A stretch of DNA of 64,000 nt. It comes from Tritrichomonas foetus (taxonomy: Eukaryota > Parabasalia > Tritrichomonadida > Tritrichomonadidae). Shown in pieces: positions 1-9,800 of this stretch; position 1 is the first letter of the stretch, and the number at the start of each line of letters is the position of its first letter. Made by a program: the position numbers and the translations under genes. The notes under the pieces were generated by a model, which saw only the letters and a program-made list of their open reading frames with translations, was not told the origin of the DNA and did no database searches. The stretch spans positions 1-64,000 of the forward strand of contig MLAK01000815.1 in assembly GCA_001839685.1 (NCBI GenBank). The letters run 5' to 3'.

Positions 1-1155
1 AATGTTTTGAATGGTTTTATGTTTTCGTTTCTGTTGTTCTGTTTTTGCTCATTAGTGCTCGCCAAAAGTTCGGGTCTATAATACGACATATATCTCTCTA
101 ATGGTGGGGAAAAAATGGTTTCATTACTCAGTTTGGTGAAATTCTATATCAATGAGATATATTTCGTTGTTAGGATTGAGTGAAACCAGATTCCCTTATC
201 ACATGCAGATGGTTACATATTATATATTATATAATAAAAAAATCTATATCATTCAGAAATTCGAACCCTTGATCTTTTTGATATTTAACAACGTCATTAA
301 GAAATATTCTTTTCAAAAAATTCTTAACGAATCGTGAGAAAAATATCTCGAATAAACTTGGGTTTTTTAGAATTAAATATCTTAATAGCTAGTATTATAT
401 TCATAAAAACCATTTAATTAAGACTGTATGAATGTGATGAGAAGATATACGAACAAATTATTTTTTATTATTAGGAATAGAAATTTTTCAGAGAATTCAT
501 AAACTAGAATACTCTTTTATCAATTTTGAGAGTGAATTGATAAACTGACCTCAATATCATCGATATCAGCCCGATACATTACTATTGCTGAATAAAATAT
601 GCTGTTGATAACACAGTCAGACTCGCTTTTATTTCATTATTTTCAAATTTTGAATGTGCATTCAAGAGTGTTTTATCCTTCATAGAAAATATTCTTTTTT
701 TCTGAAGAAAGTTGATAGGAAAGCATTCATTCTAATATTTAAGATATTCCTTACAGGGAATTGTATTCGACATTTAGTACCAACAATTCACTGGTATTCA
801 TTTGATAATAATTGTGACCTAAAGAAATTGAAAAGGGCTGTTGAGAATTAATATCAATTGAAAAAAGTTTGAGATATAAGGGGTAAATTGAATACTATTT
901 TTGATAATAAAGGTAATTTTATAATCTCAAATTATCTATGAAAATTGAATTGAAAATAAACAACTGAATTTGAACATAAAAACATCAGAATATTCTATGC
1001 TTTATGAAATTTCTTTTCAATAATTTTTCTCGTTTTGTGAAAAATTCAATAAAAGGGTAATTTTTAAAAATATCCCTTTTGTACGTTTTAAGAAAATGAA
1101 AGAAAATCTTCAAATTTTCAATTAAAATCTGGGGGTTTAATGCAAATTTAACAAC
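1..1155. other. Intergenic, no supported gene
   Basis: AT-rich sequence with only short ORFs of skewed composition on either strand. I see no RNA-gene hallmarks, long repeats or initiator-plus-ORF arrangement. It may belong to the flank of a gene outside the window. Confidence 0.5.
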
Positions 1156-1233
1156 CTATTCAAATGTTTTCATAAAATTCATACCTGGATTTCGGTTTCT
1201 CACAATACTAAAATCATTAAAATTTCGAAAGGG

Positions 1234-1560
1234 ATGAGCTCCTTTTGGTTGTGTTGCGATCCAGAACCTGCTAAAGAACTTAAGAAGACAGACAAGAATG
1301 CAAACCAAACAACAAGAGCTTCCTCTCCCTTTCTCGGCATCTTTACCGAAGATCCAGCTCACCTCGGTAGAATGCTTCCCCGCCCGCAAACACCATTCAG
1401 CACAGAACCAGCACCCATTATGACTTCCTTCGAGGAGGAAGAAAACAAGAATGCGACAGATCCGATTATCTGCGAATCTCCACCAAGCGGCCTTGTCTTT
1501 GACTTCGAAGAACTTAGACATAACAAGAGCCCAGTCCAATGTTTGATCTCGATCTTCTAA
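1234..1560 (+). CDS. Small hypothetical protein; possible retrocopy with poly(A) tail
   Basis: This 108-codon ORF is much richer in G+C than everything around it and uses C-ending codons, as highly expressed trichomonad genes do. The product begins MSSFWLCC, so a Cys pair near the N-terminus could be lipid-modified (inference), and it is rich in Pro, Ser and Glu. I do not recognise the family. Nineteen bases after the stop codon begins an unbroken run of 38 A (1580-1617). Short 3' UTR plus A tail is what a reverse-transcribed mRNA would leave. A TCACAATA initiator-like site lies at 1200-1207, which argues for an ordinary gene instead. In another frame the last 40 bases read FDLDLLNSWDIPTKK, which looks protein-like, so the C-terminus may be frameshifted. 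The longer antisense ORF at 1156-1581 is treated as its shadow. Confidence 0.45.
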   Translation: MSSFWLCCDPEPAKELKKTDKNANQTTRASSPFLGIFTEDPAHLGRMLPRPQTPFSTEPAPIMTSFEEEENKNATDPIICESPPSGLVFDFEELRHNKSPVQCLISIF

Positions 1561-1578
1561 ATTCATGGGACATTCCAA

Positions 1579-1579
<1 letters not shown>

Positions 1580-1617
<38 letters not shown>
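1580..1617. repeat. Uninterrupted A38 homopolymer
   Basis: Thirty-eight consecutive A residues start 19 bases after the stop codon of the GC-rich ORF. It is by far the longest homopolymer in the window. It could be a poly(A) relic of retroposition or a simple expanded tract. Confidence 0.95.
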
Positions 1618-1618
<1 letters not shown>

Positions 1619-1792
1619 AGAAACTCACCAAGTTATCGTTTTCTAGGATTCCATCACCTTGTGCTAGGGCAACCCCTCTTACAAATATGTGATTTTACAA
1701 ATTCATATTTTTGTAATTATAGAAAAAAAACTAACCGAAAAAAATCGAAAATGTTATTAAAATAAAAACTCATGTAAGTAAATTCCTCGATT

Positions 1793-1987
1793 TTATTTCA
1801 ATTTCTTTTGCCTGAATTCATGTTCTTTCCTCGAGCGTCTAAAAATATTTATTTCATTTTCTTGAAGTTTTTTGCTTTCTGCCTCAATTATATCAATAAA
1901 TTGGTTTGTAATTGATTTAAAAGAGAATTTCTCTTCCAAATTTCCCCACCCGGAAAATTCGTTTATCAATTTCTGAAAAATCGTCAT
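1793..1987 (-). CDS. Possible 64-residue hypothetical protein
   Basis: An ATG-started ORF whose product is mixed in composition, contains an FSGWGNLEEKF segment, and has a helical, charged C-terminal half (rich in Lys, Glu, Arg). This is less like random AT-rich translation than other small ORFs here. No family is recognised, and no initiator motif was found just upstream. It may be spurious. Confidence 0.22.
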   Translation of the reverse strand: MTIFQKLINEFSGWGNLEEKFSFKSITNQFIDIIEAESKKLQENEINIFRRSRKEHEFRQKKLK

Positions 1988-2539
1988 GACAAATTAAAAG
2001 GAAATTAACACATCGATGGCTCACAAAATCTTCCGATACTATTGAATAATGAAATTTTTGGCGATTACATTCACAAAAAACGAATTTTTGATTTTATTTG
2101 CATTTTTGTGAAAAGTTTAAAATGGCAATTTCAAGAGTTTTTTGTGAGCTGTCAAGCTCACTTCCTCTAAAGCCAATACAATTTTTATCTTCCAAATCAT
2201 GATATTTATTTATTAATTAATTTGATACAATAAAATAATTAGTATTGAATATTTTATACTGACTGTAATTGATGGGAGTGAAAGTATGTGATTTCATACA
2301 TTAATATATTTACTAGATATGAGGATTTAATAAAATGTTTGTCGAAGAGAATAAATGAAACAGTTCACATTTAATTCATCACGTTAATCTAATTTAACTT
2401 GACTACCCTTTTGTATCACTGGTACATATCATTTTTTTCATATCAAAGAAAACAAACTGAAAAATCAAATAAAAAAGCCATCAAGAAACAGTTTCAATCA
2501 AAACTAAAAAATTTACTTGACAAAAAACAAAATGGTATA
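1988..2539. other. Intergenic with a small hairpin
   Basis: No ORF of note. A 7-bp perfect stem with a four-base loop (GTGAGCT gtca AGCTCAC) is at 2144-2161. Nothing else stands out. Confidence 0.5.
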
Positions 2540-3418
2540 TTACTCAATAATTTCCTTGAAAAGATGGGGAACGTTTGAAACTTCACCAATCAATTCTGAA
2601 TTTCCGTAGTGTTTAGTGATGATTGGCTCGAATTCCGGAGGTGAAAAGTGTTTTCCAAGCCATGGGGTGATTACTCTCATCCACCTGTAGTGCGGTACGA
2701 CCTCATTTGTGTTTGGATTCCTTCTGGTGTACTGTAAAATAGAGCCGTAATACAAAATATGGTTAAAAGGAGGCTCTGCCACTTTTTTCTTGTAATCCAT
2801 TTGTGAAATCCTTTCAATTCGAATCCTCAAGCAGTCCATCACGTCCTTGTGTGTAACGATGATGGCTGACCCGTTTTCTGGAACGTGGGTGCGAATCCAA
2901 TTAATTACACGCTCGGTACGTAATGTGAGGTGAGCGATAGACTCTCCATTTGGTGGTGTCCAATAAAATGAGTCTCGCGATTTTTCGCGCATGTGTTCAT
3001 TGAATTCAGCCTTACTGAATTGTCGATCGAGTTCTGAAAAAGCACCAAAGTCCCTGGGCCGCAGATATAAAGAAGGAATCCATTTGGCTTCTTTTAAATC
3101 GAGTCTGGCTGCGGTTTCAAGTGATCTGATGTATTCTCCAGTAAGATAGGCATCAAATGGTTTCGAAAAGTTCTCTTTGATCCATCGGCCAGCCGCTTTT
3201 GCTTGAAATATTCCGAATTCTGTGAGTCTCCATTTTGAGTTATGAACTTTTCGAAGTTCTGGCTTATATTTTTTCATTTTTTCGATTCCTTTTTTGCCGG
3301 CGTTGATGATGACTGAGCCATCTGATGCTCCATTTCTGACAATAATAAGATCGACTGGAAGATGCGGATAAGATTTGATTTGTCTTTCTAAACGTGAAAA
3401 ATTTTCACAGGATAGCAT
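2540..3418 (-). CDS. Histidine-phosphatase-fold protein, nucleophile His replaced by Asn
   Basis: About 292 residues from the ATG at 3418; the frame is open another 11 codons upstream but only to a TTG. The fold is the histidine phosphatase (phosphoglycerate mutase-like) superfamily: an N-terminal strand LIIVRNG where the family has RHG, then YIRSLETAAR (second Arg and ETA signature), NGESIAHLTLR, and IIVTHKDVM (the VTHG strand). The codon for the phospho-accepting His is AAT, giving N29 next to R28. That His forms the covalent phosphohistidine in the family, so loss predicts no classical phosphatase or mutase activity. The second His (VTH) remains. The gene is otherwise intact, so a binding or regulatory role is likely (inference). 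Confidence 0.75.
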   Translation of the reverse strand: MLSCENFSRLERQIKSYPHLPVDLIIVRNGASDGSVIINAGKKGIEKMKKYKPELRKVHNSKWRLTEFGIFQAKAAGRWIKENFSKPFDAYLTGEYIRSLETAARLDLKEAKWIPSLYLRPRDFGAFSELDRQFSKAEFNEHMREKSRDSFYWTPPNGESIAHLTLRTERVINWIRTHVPENGSAIIVTHKDVMDCLRIRIERISQMDYKKKVAEPPFNHILYYGSILQYTRRNPNTNEVVPHYRWMRVITPWLGKHFSPPEFEPIITKHYGNSELIGEVSNVPHLFKEIIE

Positions 3419-4762
3419 TTCCGTAACAGTCACTGTATCTTTTTCAATCAACCTGTTTTCAAATCATTGTATAAAGCTAGGAAAAATTCAATATAAATCA
3501 ATTATTTGTAACCTTTATTATTCATTGAATACTTTATAAAACGATTAAATGATTTATCAATTTTTGTGAAATCCTCATGAAATATTTTAGGTCAAAGCAT
3601 TGGCCTGTTGTACTAAAACAACAAGTCAATCAAGGCACTTTTTGAAATATCCCGTCTATCTTTATAAAAAATTCTATGTATTTGACTATTTATAACTTTA
3701 AAAAGCGGTAAACATTCAAAAAGTTCTCAACATCTTCAGAGATCGTAATATTTGCAATATCAAAACCCGCCAACTAAGTGATATCGGATAAATTAGCACA
3801 ATTAGCAAATCAATCAGTAAAAAGCCATCAATCAAACAATGTCGAGGAAATCTCATTTCTTTCACTGCCCATCGAAATATTAGCAATATGTCGAAAATAT
3901 TAGCAATAAGCCGAGAATATTAGCAATAAGCCGAGAATATTAACAATAGGTCGAGAATATTAACAATATGTCGAGAATATTAGAAGTAAGTCGAAAATAT
4001 GTCGAAAATTCCGTGATAAAATCGATCGTACAGCTACCAAGTTTCAGCAACTTTGAATGAATTTGAATACAGTTAAGGCTTTTGCCCCGATCGTTGCCTG
4101 CAACAACAGTCTTTTTTCAGCCCATAGTAATATCGACAAGCTTTTATCGTTTTTCAGCTAGTTATATCAAAAGCGAGCTTCGATCAAAGATTTTTCCATG
4201 TGGATGATCAACAGAAATTGCAGATCATCAGATATGTCTTGATCACATATAAAAAAACAATAAGCGACAAACGACAGCCTCTCTCATTGAATTGAGGAAT
4301 GATTTCATTATCATAAATACTATTTGGATGATGACTCTGTCAGCAATAAATTTGATTATCTCAAGAAAAACAAGCTAAAAATAATATTCATTTGCGAACT
4401 TGTTTTAAAAGCATTATTTGTTTGAAATTAGCTCATTCTTTGAATGTTTTGAACACAATATGAAAGTATTGTTGAGTTTCGTCAGCTCATACAGTATATG
4501 CTAGATAAAAAGGTTTTTCAGCAAGATTAATCTTTTGAATAAAAGCAATTTTCTGTTTTCAATTTGAAAATTTCGAATAAGGGGGGAAAAAATAGTCAAT
4601 AAAAGTGAGGAAGCATCTTTTTACACAAAAAAACATAATTATCAAAGTAAACCAGGAAAAAATAGTTGAAAATCGAGGGGGAGGGGAAAAAAATCAGAAT
4701 TTCAATAATGGTTCTTTTTGGATGATCTTGAATGTTGACTTCATTTTTTCGTTTTTCCTTTT
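3419..4762. other. Long intergenic region, no gene
   Basis: No credible ORF in 1.3 kb apart from a minisatellite at 3876-4007. Some patches (about 4080-4250) are less AT-rich, but I could not fold them into a known RNA. Confidence 0.5.
3876..4007. repeat. 20-bp tandem repeat, six units plus partial
   Basis: Six consecutive 20-bp units, consensus AATATTAGCAATAAGYCGAG, run from 3876 to 3995. A shortened unit continues to about 4007. Units differ by one to four substitutions, so the array is not freshly amplified. Confidence 0.9.
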
Positions 4763-6244
4763 TTAAGGTAAAACTGGAATATTTAATTTTCTGAAAAACT
4801 TTTTATATTCATGCCTATTCAAGAAATTTCGATCATAATATTTCAAAATTTTCCTCCAATCTTTCATTTTTGGAGAATCAGGAGGGTTTTGTAAAATTGG
4901 AACACAAACATCCATTCCACCTTTCGCTATTTCCTTTTTATGAATGTCAATGATTGCCATTCCCAAAGATAAAAGAGCCCTTGTTCCAAACATTGCAAAA
5001 CGATCAAATATTCTTAATTTCAAAACAGGCGGAAAGTTAATATTCATAAAAGCACACAAAAACCATGATGGTGTGTAAATCATATGATCAACTCCGAGAG
5101 ATTTTAATTGCTTATGAACTAGAGGAAACTTCTTTTCTAAAATGAAATCCCAAACTGTGCAAATTTTTCTAAGGTTTTCAAATTCGTGATCATAATAATT
5201 TCTAACCATATGTTTTTTTCCCCTCATCAAATTATGAAAACACCAAAATGCTTCTGTCTCTTCCATGTAAGTTCTCAGTATTGCTGCTGGAAATCCCATT
5301 CCTTGAAAATATCCTAATTCTGGATCGGCGTTTGAATAAGCTCGTAAAATTGTATAGAGTGAAGTTCGAACATCAGCCTCAGTGAACATTGGCACTCTTG
5401 GCATTGTTCGTGGAATATCTACACGAATAACATAATCGCATGGTGGTTCACCTTTGTCAAAAAACGATTGAACAGACGGCCTTTTCGGATTGTTGATGGA
5501 TTTTGGATCAAGTATTAATTTCCACCCCAAAGAGCGCAAGCAATCAGGAATTCCTTTCAAAACTCTTTCTTCCAAAATTTTTCTGTTTTTCCCATAAAAA
5601 AAATCTTTCCAGTTTTCTTTTCTTGTCATATAAAGCCACTTTTTTTCGCGAGACCGCTCTTTTTCAGATTCTTTTTGTTGGAGCTTTTCTTCCTCTTTGC
5701 TGAGTTTTCTGCCATCGAGCGCCCATCCGTAGCGATCAGCTTTCTGGTTTTTGTCGATTCCATCCGCAACGATGGAAAAATCGAATTTTGGAGGTGGTTC
5801 CTGATTTTGGCTAGATTCATAAATTTCGTCTTTCGCTGTTGTTGAAATGGTTTTTGATGGCAAACTGTTATTGCTGGAGGAATTTGATGAATTTTCAATT
5901 ATTGAAGGTGAAGTTGAATCTTCTTGTTCTGAAGTATTGCTTTCATTTTTACTGGATGATTTTGGAGATTCTTTCGGTTCGTGATGTGGATTCGATTTTT
6001 GGTCATTAAAATTTTCGGAGTTTTGATCGGACTGGCTTTCTGAAAGTGAACTGTTTGTTGTATAGTCAGATGAAGAAGAATCTGAGTTGTCGTTCGAGCT
6101 TTTCTCTTCGATTGATGATGACTCGTTATTGGATTTGTTTTTTTTTGAACTTGTTGTTTCAGTATCTTTGTTTTTAGATGAATATGATGATTCATCTTCA
6201 CTCGTTGAGTCACTGCTAGAATATGATGATGAGCTTTCACTCAT
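4763..6244 (-). CDS. TBC-domain Rab GTPase-activating protein with Ser/acidic N-terminus
   Basis: The first about 150 residues are almost pure Ser, Asp, Glu and Asn and are surely disordered. A TBC domain follows: VLKGIPDCLRSLGWKLIL (motif A), IRVDIPRTMP (motif B with the arginine finger, R279) and LGYFQGMGF (motif C with the glutamine finger, Q314), then a helical C-terminal half. Both catalytic fingers are present, so it should stimulate GTP hydrolysis on a Rab; the target cannot be read from sequence. I start at the ATG at 6244 because the Ser-rich region begins there. An in-frame ATG at 6292 would add 16 residues. Two antisense or frame-shadow ORFs over the Ser-rich part are artefacts of composition. 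Confidence 0.88.
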   Translation of the reverse strand: MSESSSSYSSSDSTSEDESSYSSKNKDTETTSSKKNKSNNESSSIEEKSSNDNSDSSSSDYTTNSSLSESQSDQNSENFNDQKSNPHHEPKESPKSSSKNESNTSEQEDSTSPSIIENSSNSSSNNSLPSKTISTTAKDEIYESSQNQEPPPKFDFSIVADGIDKNQKADRYGWALDGRKLSKEEEKLQQKESEKERSREKKWLYMTRKENWKDFFYGKNRKILEERVLKGIPDCLRSLGWKLILDPKSINNPKRPSVQSFFDKGEPPCDYVIRVDIPRTMPRVPMFTEADVRTSLYTILRAYSNADPELGYFQGMGFPAAILRTYMEETEAFWCFHNLMRGKKHMVRNYYDHEFENLRKICTVWDFILEKKFPLVHKQLKSLGVDHMIYTPSWFLCAFMNINFPPVLKLRIFDRFAMFGTRALLSLGMAIIDIHKKEIAKGGMDVCVPILQNPPDSPKMKDWRKILKYYDRNFLNRHEYKKFFRKLNIPVLP

Positions 6245-6292
6245 TTTCGAAATATAACCAATCAAAAAACTTTTTGAAATATGGCAAAACAT

Positions 6293-6851
6293 AATTCAGT
6301 ACATTTTCATCTTTTTTTGGAGTGCTTTTTCTGATATTTACATATTCAAAGAAACGGGAGATAGAAAAAATTGATTGTTTATCACAATTATACGTGCAAA
6401 TAAAATCAGAAAAAATAATGAACGTTATAATTCTAACGTCTTTTTTTGGGAAAGTTTTTTAAATTTTTTGTAATCGAGATTTGTCCCTCTGCACTACGAC
6501 CAGATTTGCAAAAGCTTCAGACCAGACAGTTGTGTTTCTACATTAAAATATTGATATTGTTTTTTATGTTTCCAACTTCACCTTTATTTGACCTTTTTTC
6601 TACGAGGTTAATAGCATGAAAAAAACATGGATTTATGAACTTCTATAGAAGTTCTTTTTCTGAATTTGTTGATCTTTATGAGGTAACATGGGATTGATTA
6701 TATATTAATGAAGCCAAACACGCCTGGCATACCGTAACATTAATTCATTTTAAAATGAATGGTTCATAAGCTCTCACACACAAAAATATATATATATTAT
6801 TTATAAATAATATATAAAGCAAATAACACATAAAATAAATGAACATAGTTT
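6293..6851. other. Intergenic with 18-bp palindrome
   Basis: Contains a perfect 18-bp palindrome (ATTCATTTTAAAATGAAT, 6743-6760) and an AT-alternating stretch at about 6786-6815. The palindrome lies about 90 bp beyond the stop codon of the giant gene. No ORF supported. Confidence 0.5.
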
Positions 6852-9800
6852 TTATTTTCCGAAGCGTCGTGTAAGAGTATCGATAAAATAATTACTGTCG
6901 CTGTTACATTCAGCTGCAATTGATAGAGCTAGTTTCTCATCAATATTGAATTCTTTTGCCTGCCGTTGTGCCTGCCTTTTTAGGTAATTTGTTAAGTTGT
7001 TCTGATACACCATATAATATATCGGATTGTTTTTGATTTCATGTAATACAGCACTTACTTTTTCGTCACCATCAAGAAGTGCAAGTCTGTCTTCCTTAAA
7101 ATATATATATAAGTGAACATTTTGAGGGTTATAATGAGCTAATTTTGCAGTTTCTTGTCTAACGGAATCAATTTTTTTATTTTTGAAACTATTAAACTTC
7201 AATGTAATACGATTATTATTAGGCTCTTCAAAATCGATGATTTCAAATGTCTCAAGTTCCATTCTTGGTTGGACTTTAAGTAATGCAGATTTTGCTGTTT
7301 TAAACATATCATCAGTTAGTGGATCTTCATCAATAACAATAACTACTTTATCTTCATATTTTTCGAGAATATTTAAATTACTTGCATCGTTTAATAATTT
7401 TCCATGAGTTATAAAGATTTTATCTTCCCATCCTAGCTCTTTCTTATATGAAGATATTTTCCTTCCACTAATTAATTCGGATTGTTTGGTTTCAATATTA
7501 TTATAAATAAATTCAATGCTTGTAATTGGTTCAGTAAAAACTTCGATTTCTTGGCCAATGTTAGCAAGCATATCATCATCTTTGATTGGAATTCCTTCAA
7601 ATAGTAAATCAAATTTTGGGTAATTCATTAAGGCACGCTTATCACTGAGAATCTTTCGTAACTGGAGGCCATTTGCATCACTAGTAAAATTGATTCGTAT
7701 ATTTGGACTTTTAGATCCTGCAGGAAGTTTTATAATTTTCTTGGTGCATTTTCCTTCAAAGAATTCCGTTGATATTTGGCTTTTGACTTGGAAGAGATGC
7801 AAATCATTAGGCAAGAAATGACCATCAGCCTTCATAATTAAATGTTGTTTTCCTAATTCCTTACAAATTTGGTTACGAACACTGCCAATTTTATCTGTTC
7901 GACAGAAGATATTATTATATTCCTTATTTTGGAAATTGTTAAATTTGATGTCCTGTTTTACAGTTACTTTAATTTTACTATTTTTGTGCTGTTTAAAGAA
8001 CTCATTTGGACGAATTGATATATTGTTGCATGTAAATTGTGCATTTTCGACATCGATGCCGATTTTGTTTTCCATGTAGTTAATTAAATCAGCTTCGTTT
8101 AGTAACTTATTATTTGGGAGATTATATGTAGTTCCATTATAAATCAATTCCTGCTTAGATTCTTTAATGACATAAATTAAATCATTTTTAGTTATTTGTA
8201 GATCTTTCAACACGCAATCATTTGGGAGTTGTTTTTCTTTAAAGATGAGATTATATTTGTGGTTTAAATGTGGGGTTTCTTTAGCTAATTCAGTAAGGGC
8301 AAAATCAACTGTTGCTTCATCAGGAAGTTCTTTCACATATGTTTCTTCATTCAGTTGAAATGAATATTCTCTTCCTTTAAATACAACTTCTATTTCATCA
8401 TCTCCGTTTTCTATTTCATCAAAATCTTCACAATTCACCATTTCTCCTTGAATAAAAAGTGTAACTCGATTAGGACTGATATTTTTATCATATAGTCCAG
8501 CAATTAACATTTTTATTTCATCAATTGATGGATTTTTTTGATTGATGATTAAATCACGCACTAAATTTGTATTCCTTTCTTTAACTTTAAACCTTTTTTG
8601 ATACGTTACTATGTTCACAGATGATCCAGATTCAATTGAATTAAGGCTCGACAACTTAATTGGTTGGAAACTATGATATAGTTTGAAATTGCGTTTTTGG
8701 ATCTTTAATTGTTTGGAAAGCAATTTTTTTGATATTTTATTCTTTAAATCAATTCGATGTTCATTTTCAATTGTGGAGAAAATGTAAAATGGGGGTAATA
8801 AATGAATAATAATTCTATCTGATTTCCCAATTTCATATTTAATGTCTGATAAAGCATAATATTTGTTTTGATAATTGACTTTTAGTCTATCTTCTCGAAT
8901 TTGATGTCTATTAATTTCGTCTTTTAATGTTAAAATGTTGTCAACAGCATATAAATGTGATAAAATTACAGATTTTAGATCACAAATTGAATTAGCACGT
9001 ACGAAACATTCTAGAGGATCATCTTTATTTAAAGTTAAATTGACTTTAAATCCTGCTTTCCTAAACGAGTAGTGTTTATCATATAATTTATTTTCGAATA
9101 AATTCAAGGTCATGTCTTTAATTTCGTTTCCATCTTCATCAATTAATATAAAACCATTGTGTTTTTTTCCATATTCTTCTTCCACATTATTAATTGCATC
9201 TTCAACTGTGTATTCTACTGGAAATTGTAAAGATTCAAACATTTTTGAATTATATCCTTCAACTTCCCAGTTATAGTATGGATCACCAACTAAAATTTCA
9301 ATCGGATCTTTGTTGGTTATGTCTATTCCAAATTTAATGTCATTATACATTACCTCGGCTATTTTTTCAGTATTCAAATCGATTCTATTGATTTTGATAT
9401 CATTTAGATCGGGGAAGAGTTTGGCAATCTGATTAATAACCGTTTTGATTAATGAACCATCTTTAATTTGAAGAGAATGAGTTTTACCATTATAATCAAA
9501 TTGGTAAACAGGATCATCGATAATTACATGTAATTCACGCTCATTAGAATTCAATTTATGGCTATTTTTAAGGACTTTCCCATTAAATTCGATGTGAATT
9601 TGGTGGCGATCATCTTTTGGCAGGAACTCTTCTCGTTTTAATATGTCATTGATAATACTTCCTTCTTTCAGTCTCATATTATAAGTATTTTCACCAAAAT
9701 GAATTTTATATTTAGGATCAATCTTTTTCAATGTTATAATATCTGATTCCTTAATATTGTGTTTACTTGAATAAAACTTGGAATCCTCTTCAAGTTGAGT

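Noticed and set aside
241..275. TTCGAACC string resembling a tRNA T-arm
   Set aside because: No matching stem pairs and no acceptor, D-arm or anticodon arm could be placed around it.
1156..1581. 141-codon minus-strand ORF over the GC-rich small ORF
   Set aside because: The plus-strand frame has the better codon pattern, a plausible N-terminus and an upstream initiator; the antisense product looks like a shadow.
3870..4010. CRISPR-like array
   Set aside because: The 20-bp units are directly abutted without spacers and the host is a eukaryote; it is a minisatellite.
6740..6762. 18-bp palindrome as an operator or terminator
   Set aside because: AT-only palindromes of this size are expected occasionally in such DNA, and it is not repeated elsewhere in the window.
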